A model generated the notes under the pieces. The model saw nothing but the letters and a program-made list of their open reading frames with translations, made no database searches and was not told the DNA's origin. A DNA stretch of 18,216 nucleotides, from assembly GCA_945906975.1 (NCBI GenBank), contig CAMDRY010000023.1:1-18216 (forward strand), given 5' to 3'. Position 1 is the stretch's first letter; each line of letters begins with the position of its first letter. A program made the translations under genes and the position numbers. The stretch is from Bordetella parapertussis. Its GTDB lineage: Bacteria; Pseudomonadota; Gammaproteobacteria; Burkholderiales; SG8-39. Below, one piece after another: positions 8,208-14,515 of this stretch.

Positions 8208-8231
8208 CCCGGCGCCTGGCGTTGCGCCGGG
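8208..8231. terminator. GC-rich hairpin between convergent genes, possible bidirectional terminator
   Basis: CCCGGCGC (8208-8215) and GCGCCGGG (8224-8231) form a perfect 8-bp stem with an eight-base loop. It lies between the end of the amt remnant and the end of the minus-strand hydrolase gene. T tracts on both sides are short (ATAATTTCC on one strand, GTCGTTTT on the other), so termination would be moderate. Confidence 0.5.
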
Positions 8232-8241
8232 ATAATTTCCC

Positions 8242-9081
8242 TTAGAGCACCCCCATCATCCGCAGCGCGGCACGATTGAGCGTGGTGCCTGAGGTTGAGA
8301 ACTTGTCCATGATGGTGAAGTGATTGTCACCGGGCGAGGGGTAATCGCCTGAGATCACCTTGCTCCACGCCTTGTTCAATATTGCATTCTGGTCGTGAAA
8401 GCCGCGCGGTTCTGCGCTGCCCACCGCGGTGCAAAGCGGCGCATCGGTGGCCGGGGGCATCAACGCCGGACTTACCCTGGCAGCCGCTCTTTCCGTCAGG
8501 CGCAGGTCAACGTTGACGAATCCCGCGCGGGTCAGCGGCCGCAGGTCGTACAGCCCGCTGATTGAAAACCCCGCCTGGAATATTTTTTTCGGCAGATCCG
8601 AAGCAAACTGCGGCCAAAGCGCGGCCATCATCATCGCTGCGAGGTGTCCGCCGGCGGAATGGCCGGCGATGTAAATCCGATCGGGGTGCGCGCCGAAGTT
8701 GCTCGCGTTGCGGTAGAGCCATGCGCTTGCCTGCAGTACTTGGCGTACGATTTCCTCCACCGTTACAGCTGGGCAAAGCGCATAGTTGGGCACGGCCACG
8801 GTGACGCCGGCTTTGGTGAATGCCGGCGCGACAAACGAAAAATCCTTTTTGTCGAGGGCGCGCCAGTAACCGCCGTGGATGAACATGAGCAATGCGCGGC
8901 TCGGGCCCTGCGGGCGGAAAATATCCAGCTTTTCCATCGCGTGTGTCCCGTACGGGACATCAAGGTAAGCTGGACAGGTCGCACGGGCTTCATGCGATTC
9001 TTTGTCCCAGCGCGCGAAAATATCAAGCGCGTTGGGCACAGTGGCGCGGGGGTTGTAAAGCGAATCATTGTTGGTGGCCAT
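8242..9081 (-). CDS. Alpha/beta hydrolase, arylformamidase-like (HGGYW type)
   Basis: A 279-residue soluble alpha/beta hydrolase without a signal peptide. The oxyanion motif HGGYW is at residues 69-73, the nucleophile elbow GHSAGG at 140-145 (Ser142), and a likely catalytic His at 254 in GDNHFTI; the acid is less certain. HGGYW and the upstream region resemble bacterial and animal kynurenine formamidases, which cut N-formyl groups from arylamines, and related carboxylesterases. The gene is divergent from the Rieske oxygenase genes with a 291-bp gap between them, so shared regulation is possible. It could release an aromatic acid or amine from an ester, amide or formamide before ring attack; this is inference. 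A generic carboxylesterase is the main alternative. Confidence 0.8.
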   Translation of the reverse strand: MATNNDSLYNPRATVPNALDIFARWDKESHEARATCPAYLDVPYGTHAMEKLDIFRPQGPSRALLMFIHGGYWRALDKKDFSFVAPAFTKAGVTVAVPNYALCPAVTVEEIVRQVLQASAWLYRNASNFGAHPDRIYIAGHSAGGHLAAMMMAALWPQFASDLPKKIFQAGFSISGLYDLRPLTRAGFVNVDLRLTERAAARVSPALMPPATDAPLCTAVGSAEPRGFHDQNAILNKAWSKVISGDYPSPGDNHFTIMDKFSTSGTTLNRAALRMMGVL

Positions 9082-9129
9082 GTCTCATCCGGAGTGGGGT
9101 CGTGAAGCTGCATTATCACGCAGTGACGG

Positions 9130-9152
9130 CCTTAGGCCAATATGGGCTAAGG
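9130..9152. promoter_or_regulatory. Inverted repeat in the divergent hydrolase/Rieske gap, candidate operator
   Basis: CCTTAGGCC (9130-9138), spacer AATAT, then GGGCTAAGG (9144-9152): 9-bp arms with one mismatch. It lies 49 bp upstream of the minus-strand hydrolase start and about 220 bp upstream of the Rieske alpha start. Size and place suit a dimeric regulator site. Confidence 0.4.
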
Positions 9153-9293
9153 TCGGCTCTCCAAACCCGGTAGGGATCGGTGGGCTTGGGGGCGGTGTTG
9201 TGCGGTCAAAGCCGGCGATCTCCAGTTTGGCCGTTTTTCCTTGCGCCAAGCGCATGCGTTGCCGTATGCGCCCACTTACAATCAGGCAAAATA

Positions 9294-9317
9294 GGTGCAT
9301 CGGCGCATCGGTGCATC
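9294..9317 (+). repeat. Three tandem 8-bp units upstream of the Rieske genes
   Basis: GGTGCATC, GGCGCATC and GGTGCATC lie end to end, differing at one base. They fall in the probable 5' leader of the Rieske alpha gene. No function is evident. Confidence 0.5.
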
Positions 9318-9372
9318 GCGCCAACAAGGCGTTGCAAGCCCACTCATGGCGTTTTTAGCAAGGAGGAAGCGG

Positions 9373-10635
9373 ATGAATGCACCGGACAAGATCGAGGGCG
9401 GCCAATGGCCGGGCAGCGGCGCAAGCCGGGTGCCCTACGCGACCTACACCGATGCCGGCGTTTACAAAGAGGAACTAGAGCGTTTCTTTTATCGCGGCCA
9501 CTGGATTTATGTTGGCCTGGAGTGTGAGATTCCCAACCCCGGTGATTTCAAGCGTTCCTGGGTCGGTGAGCGTTCGGTCATCGTCGTGCGCGATCCCGAT
9601 GGCTCGGTCAACGTCGTTGAGAACCGCTGCGCGCACCGCGGCGTGGTCTTTTGCCAAAAGGAGCACGGCAACGCGGCGGATTTTACCTGCCCCTACCACC
9701 AGTGGAATTACGACCTCAAGGGCAACCTGCAGGGCGTGCCCTTTCGCCGTGGTGTCAGGGTCAAGGACGAGAATGGCACGCACGTCAACGGCGGCATGCC
9801 GGCTGATTTCAAGCTCGAGGAAAACGGCCTCGTCAAACTCAAGGTTGCGGTCAAGGGGGGCGTCATCTTCGCCTCGTTTGATCATTCCATCGAAGACCTC
9901 GACAGCTATCTTGGTGAAGTGCGTCCGTGGGTCGAGCGCGCCTTTGACGGGCGCAAGCTGACCCTGCTTGGCTATTCACGCCAGCGCATTCCGGGCAACT
10001 GGAAGCTGATGCAGGAGAACATCAAGGATCCCTATCATCCGGGCCTCTTGCATACCTGGTTTGTCACCTTCGGCCTGTGGCGCGCCGACCAGCGTTCGGA
10101 AATGGTCATGGACGCGCACGGCCGTCACGCCGCCATGGTCGGCTATCGCAGCAGCGGTGGCAAGGGCGATGTGACCAAGGGCGTTACGAGCTTCAAGGAG
10201 AATATGAAACTCGAGGACGATCGCGTGCTCGACGTGGTGCCCGAGGCCTGGTGGAATGGCCCGACTGCCTGCATGCAGACAATTTTTCCATCGCTGATCA
10301 TTCAGCACAACGTCAATTCAATCTCAACCCGGCAAATCGTACCGCTGGGGCCCAACGCTTTTGATTTTGTCTGGACCCATTTTGGTTTCGACGACGACAC
10401 CCCGGAGATGACGCGGCGGCGCCTGCGCCAGGCCAACCTGTTCGGACCGGCGGGCTATGTTTCTGCCGATGATGGCGAGGTGATCGAGTTATCGCAACAC
10501 GGCTTTGCGCAAAACGGCGCCAACAATACGCTGTGTGAACTGGACGGTCGCGAGGTGGGTGGTGTGCCGCACAACGTCACCGAAACGCTTATTCGCGGCA
10601 TGTACAAGTATTACCGTCAAGTGATGGGGCACTGA
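9373..10635 (+). CDS. Aromatic-ring-hydroxylating Rieske oxygenase, alpha subunit
   Basis: A 420-residue catalytic subunit. ATG 9373 is chosen because AGGAGG at 9361-9366 sits six bases upstream; an in-frame ATG at 9295 lacks this. The Rieske centre is complete: C86-x-H88, then C106-xx-H109 (17 residues between). The mononuclear iron site shows ENIKDPYHPGLLH with Asp219, His222 and His227, and the third ligand is probably Asp366 or Asp367 in SADDGEVIELSQ. Its overall wording, especially the KDPYH segment followed by LLH and TFG, resembles large subunits of the salicylate 5-hydroxylase and anthranilate dioxygenase group. It would add one or two oxygens to an aromatic acid using electrons from the [2Fe-2S] reductase encoded downstream. 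The beta-subunit gene starts one base after its stop. Substrate is not determinable from sequence. Confidence 0.93.
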   Translation: MNAPDKIEGGQWPGSGASRVPYATYTDAGVYKEELERFFYRGHWIYVGLECEIPNPGDFKRSWVGERSVIVVRDPDGSVNVVENRCAHRGVVFCQKEHGNAADFTCPYHQWNYDLKGNLQGVPFRRGVRVKDENGTHVNGGMPADFKLEENGLVKLKVAVKGGVIFASFDHSIEDLDSYLGEVRPWVERAFDGRKLTLLGYSRQRIPGNWKLMQENIKDPYHPGLLHTWFVTFGLWRADQRSEMVMDAHGRHAAMVGYRSSGGKGDVTKGVTSFKENMKLEDDRVLDVVPEAWWNGPTACMQTIFPSLIIQHNVNSISTRQIVPLGPNAFDFVWTHFGFDDDTPEMTRRRLRQANLFGPAGYVSADDGEVIELSQHGFAQNGANNTLCELDGREVGGVPHNVTETLIRGMYKYYRQVMGH

Positions 10636-10636
10636 C

Positions 10637-11137
10637 ATGGGCGACAATAAGCCGATCAAACCGATGCCCGATGTGGCGTTGGGCCTGGAAGTGCATGACC
10701 TGTACGCGCGCTACGCCGCCTGCCTCGATCACGGCGACTTCAAGGACTGGCCGGATTTTTTTACCGCAGAATGCGTCTACAAGCTCATTCCGCGCGAAAA
10801 TCATGACCGTGGACTGCCGCTGGCGACACTTTCTTTTGAGAGTAAAGGCATGCTGCGAGATCGGGTCTTTGGTATTTCAGAGACGCTGTTCCACCAACCT
10901 TACTACCAGCGCCATATCGTGTCTGGCGTGCGCGTGACGGGAGAGGAGGCGGGGCTGGTACTCGCTGAGGCGAATTATCTGGTCATTCGCACCAAGAAGA
11001 ACCAACCCTCGGAGGTGTTCAACGCCGGGCGCTACATCGACCGCCTGGCCCGCGTCGACGGTCGATTGCTTTATGCCAGCAAGCTGTGCGTGTTCGACAG
11101 CGAACTGATTCCTAACTCGATCATTTATCCGATCTGA
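10637..11137 (+). CDS. Aromatic-ring-hydroxylating oxygenase, beta subunit
   Basis: A 166-residue SnoaL/NTF2-like small subunit that packs with the alpha subunit in an alpha3beta3 hexamer. Seen are LGLEVHDLYARYAACLDHGDFKDWPDFFTAEC near the N-terminus, the mid-region GISETLFHQPYYQRHIVSGVRV and the tail ASKLCVFDSELIPNSIIYPI, all typical of the family. Length is normal. It starts one base after the alpha stop (TGACATG), so translation is coupled. The stop codon lies inside a tandem repeat of 13 bp. No ferredoxin gene follows, which is notable for this subfamily. Confidence 0.92.
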   Translation: MGDNKPIKPMPDVALGLEVHDLYARYAACLDHGDFKDWPDFFTAECVYKLIPRENHDRGLPLATLSFESKGMLRDRVFGISETLFHQPYYQRHIVSGVRVTGEEAGLVLAEANYLVIRTKKNQPSEVFNAGRYIDRLARVDGRLLYASKLCVFDSELIPNSIIYPI

Positions 11138-11166
11138 TTGTCTGATCTGATTGTCCGATCTAATTG
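11128..11166 (+). repeat. Three 13-bp tandem units spanning the beta-subunit stop codon
   Basis: TCCGATCTGATTG, TCTGATCTGATTG and TCCGATCTAATTG lie end to end. The first contains the last codons and TGA stop of the oxygenase beta gene; the others follow in the gap. This is probably slippage expansion. Confidence 0.8.
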
Positions 11167-11184
11167 CCCCAGAGCCCCCGGGGT

Positions 11185-12414
11185 TTAGTACTGCCCGCGT
11201 GGTTCCAGTCCCAGGCAGTGCTGGCCGTACATGCTGCTGACGGCATCCCAGTTAAGGCTGATGTGCCGCCCGGAGGCATGTACGTCGCGCCATGCGCGCT
11301 GTACCGAATTTGAAAGTTGCAGGCCGGCTCCGCCGACCGCCTCGAACAGGGCTGTCGCTCCCTGTGTCGAGAGTTTCACGGCATAGGCCTGGTCACGGCG
11401 GTTCCTGATGCGCTTCTCGATCGTGATGGGGGTGCCGTTAGCGGCGTCCTGTTCGACGTCGCGGGTGTCGCGCAGCAACAGCAATTTTGCCGCATCGATT
11501 GCTGCAGCGGCTTCGGCGATGCGCGACTGCACCTGCGGAAACTCGGCCATGCGCGCACCGCCTCCGGCGACCGCGCCACGGGTTGTCTTGGTGCCTATCC
11601 AGTCGACAAAATCGTCCAGTGCGCCCTGCACCATGCCCAAAGCGGGGGTGCAGATACAAACCGGCAGGCCGGCGAGCAGGGGAATCTTGTAAAGCGGGTT
11701 GGTGTTGAACTGCGCACCGGGCGGATTGTTCGACGAGGCCTGCGCGAAAGTGATCCTGCGGTGCGCCGGAACGAACACCTCATCCTGGATGATCACCGAT
11801 TTGCTGCCGGTGCCGGCGAGTCCGACGGTATGCCAGTCATCTTCTATGCTTGTTTGCTCGCGCGGCACGATCACGAAGCCGGCGTCGGCGCGCACCCCCT
11901 CTTTTTCCTGCGGAAAGGTGACGCCAAGCAGGTACCACTCGGTGTTGTCGCAATTGCTGGTGAAGGACCATTTGCCGCTGATCATGTAGCCGCCTTCCGC
12001 GGTGCGGGTCTTGCCCGCAGGGGCGTACGATCCGGACAAAATGGCATCCGGATTGGCCCACACGTCTTCTTGCGCCTTGATCGGGAATAATGCGAGCAGC
12101 CACTGATGGACGATGCCCAGCGATACGCACCAGGCCGAGCTGCCACAACCGCGGGCGAGCTCGAAATTGATTTCAACCAGTTCGCTAAAACCGTACTCAA
12201 AGCCGCCGAAGCGCGCCGGTTTCATTAGATTGAACAAGCCTGCTTCGCGCACGGCGTCTATGGTTTCGCGCGGCACGCGTCGGTTGCGTTCGGTGTCCTC
12301 CGCACGCGCACGCAAAATCGGCGCGAGCGATTGAGCGCGCCGGCGCAACTCGTCAAAGGGAACGCGGTTCGCGGCGGGCAGGCCCCCGCGGGCCATGTCT
12401 ATGGCTGAGTTCAT
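11185..12414 (-). CDS. Flavin-dependent monooxygenase, acyl-CoA dehydrogenase fold (HsaA/HpaH C2-like)
   Basis: A 409-residue protein of the acyl-CoA dehydrogenase fold. ATG 12414 is chosen because AGGAGG lies just upstream; an ATG 27 bp earlier would put that site inside the gene. The N-terminal helical domain (about 20-125) has RVPRETIDAVREAGLFNLMKPARFGG and GCGSSAWCVSLGIVHQW; the beta domain has GKWSFTSNCDNTEW at 147-160. The C-terminus has RDVHASGRHISLNWDAVSSMYG and ends GLEPRGQY. This wording fits group D flavin monooxygenases (phenol or arene hydroxylases using reduced flavin) better than CoA dehydrogenases. Such enzymes need a separate flavin reductase, and none is encoded in the window. 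It is divergent from the MarR gene, so it is probably controlled by it. It may hydroxylate a phenolic intermediate. A true acyl-CoA dehydrogenase is the less likely alternative. Confidence 0.82.
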   Translation of the reverse strand: MNSAIDMARGGLPAANRVPFDELRRRAQSLAPILRARAEDTERNRRVPRETIDAVREAGLFNLMKPARFGGFEYGFSELVEINFELARGCGSSAWCVSLGIVHQWLLALFPIKAQEDVWANPDAILSGSYAPAGKTRTAEGGYMISGKWSFTSNCDNTEWYLLGVTFPQEKEGVRADAGFVIVPREQTSIEDDWHTVGLAGTGSKSVIIQDEVFVPAHRRITFAQASSNNPPGAQFNTNPLYKIPLLAGLPVCICTPALGMVQGALDDFVDWIGTKTTRGAVAGGGARMAEFPQVQSRIAEAAAAIDAAKLLLLRDTRDVEQDAANGTPITIEKRIRNRRDQAYAVKLSTQGATALFEAVGGAGLQLSNSVQRAWRDVHASGRHISLNWDAVSSMYGQHCLGLEPRGQY

Positions 12415-12477
12415 GCTCTCCTCCTCAGGAGTGGTTCTCATTGGATGCTACCCGGCCATGTGCTGCCGAGTGCAACG

Positions 12478-12502
12478 CATTCAAACAGATAATGTTTGAA
12501 TG
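12478..12502. promoter_or_regulatory. Perfect palindrome, probable MarR operator
   Basis: CATTCAAAC (12478-12486), spacer AGATAAT, GTTTGAATG (12494-12502): 9-bp arms without mismatch. It sits 64 bp upstream of the monooxygenase start and within the divergent gap shared with marR, the expected place for a MarR-family site. Confidence 0.65.
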
Positions 12503-12508
12503 TGCAAA

Positions 12509-12528
12509 CAAATATTCACAAGTATTTG
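12509..12528. promoter_or_regulatory. Second imperfect palindrome in the same gap
   Basis: CAAATATT (12509-12516), CACA, AGTATTTG (12521-12528): 8-bp arms with one mismatch, directly next to the perfect palindrome. It may be a second operator. Confidence 0.45.
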
Positions 12529-12609
12529 ATGCGCCGCACAATGACGTATATAAAAAAATTATTTAAATTAACGTCTTATTGCGCTTGTGTACGTTTTTGA
12601 CTTTAAATT

Positions 12610-12621
12610 GTTTGTATCTGC
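12610..12621 (+). promoter_or_regulatory. Third, half-site-like copy near the MarR start
   Basis: GTTTGTATCTGC matches GTTTGAATGTGC (12494-12505) at 10 of 12 bases. It lies 53 bp before the chosen MarR start, where binding could cause autorepression. It could also be chance in AT-rich DNA. Confidence 0.3.
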
Positions 12622-12673
12622 AAGGAGATTATCGTTAGAATCGCAAACGCGAAAACTAAGCAGAGCTTTGTCC

Positions 12674-13240
12674 ATGAGCGCCACGTCCCTCTTGCCGGAA
12701 CCCATTGAGGCAGCAGAAGCTACCGACTTCGACCTGGAGTCGACCCTGCCGTATCTGCTTAATCGGGCGGGGGTGCGTATTGGCGCCGCTTTCAGCGAGG
12801 ACATCCGGCGATTTGGCTTGTCTTTGCATCAATGGCGGGTGCTGGCTTGTTTGTCGCACCAGGCTCCGCAAAGCATCACCGAGCTTGCGGCGCACACCAG
12901 CATAGAAGTGTCGACCTTGTCGCGCATGGTTTCCTCATTGTTCGATGGCGGACTGCTCGCTCGCGGGCGTTCGGATGACGATGCGCGCTCCGTCCGACTT
13001 CATCTCACCGATGAAGGGCGCGAATTGGCCAACCACATCATTCCGGTCGCGTCGCTTTATGAGCGCATCGCGCTTTCAGGGATGAGTGAAGATGAAGTGG
13101 TGTTGCTCAAGGCCTTGCTGGCCAAGGTGTACAACAACGTGATCTCACTGGGGCCGAGAATTCCGGCGCGGCGTAAAAGTAGCGCAAAAACAGCAGTGGG
13201 ACATGCCATCGACGCAATCGAAACAATTCCGTCGGCATGA
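12674..13240 (+). CDS. MarR-family transcriptional regulator
   Basis: A 188-residue regulator. The start is uncertain: ATG 12674 has only a weak ribosome binding site, the frame stays open upstream to 12587, and the AAGGAG at 12622-12627 has no start in the right frame. The winged helix-turn-helix lies about residues 55-125, with LSLHQWRVLACLSHQAPQSITELAAHTSIEVSTLSRMVSSL and the wing RGRSDDDARSVRLHLTDEGREL, which is the standard MarR wording. Members bind palindromes as dimers and release them when a phenolic or aromatic acid binds. It is divergent from the flavin monooxygenase and upstream of the decarboxylase and reductase genes. It is therefore the best candidate for control of the locus. 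Confidence 0.9.
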   Translation: MSATSLLPEPIEAAEATDFDLESTLPYLLNRAGVRIGAAFSEDIRRFGLSLHQWRVLACLSHQAPQSITELAAHTSIEVSTLSRMVSSLFDGGLLARGRSDDDARSVRLHLTDEGRELANHIIPVASLYERIALSGMSEDEVVLLKALLAKVYNNVISLGPRIPARRKSSAKTAVGHAIDAIETIPSA

Positions 13241-13355
13241 TTGAAATCTGGTCAAAAATGCAAGCTAACGTATAAAAATAAGGCGGGGCGCGAGCTTCGC
13301 TTTGTCATATCGAAAAATGCGCCGGTCTGTTGCCGGTGAAAATGGGGGAAATGCA

Positions 13356-14336
13356 ATGCTTGGAAAAATCGGACTTGAGGAACACTTCGCCATTGACGAC
13401 ACGCTGCAGGATTCCAATGGCTTTTTGCCCGACGGTGTCTGGCCCGAGTTGCGAGACCGCCTGATGGATATCCAGGACAAGCGCCTGCGCCAGATGGATG
13501 AGCACGGCATGGAGATGATGATCCTGTCGCTCAACGCGCCGGCCGTCCAGGCCATTCCCGACCCCAAGCGCGCCAACGAAATCGCCCGTCGCGCCAACGA
13601 TTTTCTTGCTGAGCAGGTGGCCAAGCGCCCGGATCGTTTCCAGGGCTTCGCCGCGCTGCCTATGCAGGACGCGGACATGGCGACGCGTGAACTTGAGCGT
13701 TGCATGAAGGATTTGGGTTTCAAGGGCGCTCTGGTGAACGGCTTTTCACAGGTGGGCGATGTCAACACCGCGGTGTATCTTGACGCACCGCAATACCTGC
13801 CGTTCTGGGCGGCGGTTGAGCGTCTTGACGCGCCGTTTTACCTGCACCCGAGAAATCCGCTGCCGTCCATGTCGCAAATCTACGCGGGCCATCCCTGGCT
13901 GATGGGGCCGACCTGGGCCTTTGGCCAGGAAACCGCGGTGCACGCACTGCGCCTCATCGGGTCCGGCCTCTTCGACAAGCACCCGGGCATCAAGATAATC
14001 CTCGGCCACATGGGCGAGGGCCTGCCCTTCAGCATGTGGCGCATCGATCATCGCAACGCCTGGACCAACGAGAAGGCCAAGCACCAGGCCAAGCACAAGA
14101 TCGCCAAATACTTCCAGGAAAATTTCTGGCTGACGACATCGGGCAATTTCCGCACGCAGACGCTGGTCGATGCGATGATGGAAATCGGTTCCGATCGCAT
14201 TTTGTTTTCCACCGACTGGCCGTTCGAGAACATCGATCACGCGGCGATCTGGTTTGACAACGCTAGTATCAGCGAGGCAGACCGCATAAAAATCGGGCGA
14301 CAAAACGCGATCGATCTGTTCAAGCTGAAAAAATAG
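13356..14336 (+). CDS. Gamma-resorcylate decarboxylase-like amidohydrolase
   Basis: A 326-residue amidohydrolase-2 (ACMSD-superfamily) protein beginning MLGKIGLEEHFAI, with GGGGGA at 13344-13349 as ribosome binding site. The metal-binding set matches that known for gamma-resorcylate decarboxylase: Glu8, His10, His164 (FYLH), His218 (LGHMGEG) and Asp287 (FSTDWPFENIDHA). Other shared stretches are LSLNAPAVQAIPD, LGFKGALVNGFSQ and GPTWAFGQETAVHALRL, and the length is within a residue or so. The enzyme class reversibly removes CO2 from hydroxybenzoates (2,6-dihydroxybenzoate to resorcinol; relatives use 2,3-dihydroxybenzoate or salicylate). Here it probably removes the carboxyl group of a hydroxylated intermediate. 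The exact substrate is inferred only from family resemblance. It follows marR on the same strand. Confidence 0.87.
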   Translation: MLGKIGLEEHFAIDDTLQDSNGFLPDGVWPELRDRLMDIQDKRLRQMDEHGMEMMILSLNAPAVQAIPDPKRANEIARRANDFLAEQVAKRPDRFQGFAALPMQDADMATRELERCMKDLGFKGALVNGFSQVGDVNTAVYLDAPQYLPFWAAVERLDAPFYLHPRNPLPSMSQIYAGHPWLMGPTWAFGQETAVHALRLIGSGLFDKHPGIKIILGHMGEGLPFSMWRIDHRNAWTNEKAKHQAKHKIAKYFQENFWLTTSGNFRTQTLVDAMMEIGSDRILFSTDWPFENIDHAAIWFDNASISEADRIKIGRQNAIDLFKLKK

Positions 14337-14453
14337 CCCTTGTCAGTGTGGAACTGCTTTCGCCAACCGAGGCTGTCGCGTAGCATGTTCCAGGGTGGAA
14401 ATGAGCGCACGCCCAGCGCATCTTGCTTTGGCGGGCGCTGTGAAATTGCCGGA

Positions 14454-14480
14454 ACCCTAGAAACCCTAGAAACACTAGGA
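14454..14480 (+). repeat. Three 9-bp tandem units before the reductase gene
   Basis: ACCCTAGAA, ACCCTAGAA and ACACTAGGA lie end to end in the 179-bp gap between the decarboxylase and reductase genes. Role unknown; slippage is the simplest explanation. Confidence 0.6.
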
Positions 14481-14515
14481 GCGCTGGGATTACCGGGGGC
14501 AAGTGAGGAGATGTC

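Noticed and set aside
9295..9372. Upstream ATG at 9295 as the start of the Rieske alpha subunit
   Set aside because: It would translate the 8-bp tandem repeats into a low-complexity leader and place the strong AGGAGG inside the gene. The ATG at 9373 is much better placed.
13746..14303. Minus-strand open frame opposite the decarboxylase (185 residues)
   Set aside because: It reads against a gene with all its metal ligands conserved; no domain or start signal.
13356..14336. Aminocarboxymuconate semialdehyde decarboxylase (ACMSD), suggested by the superfamily and the formamidase-like neighbour
   Set aside because: The N-terminal metal motif is E-x-H at 8 and 10, not H-x-H, and the segments around His164, His218 and Asp287 match gamma-resorcylate decarboxylase better.
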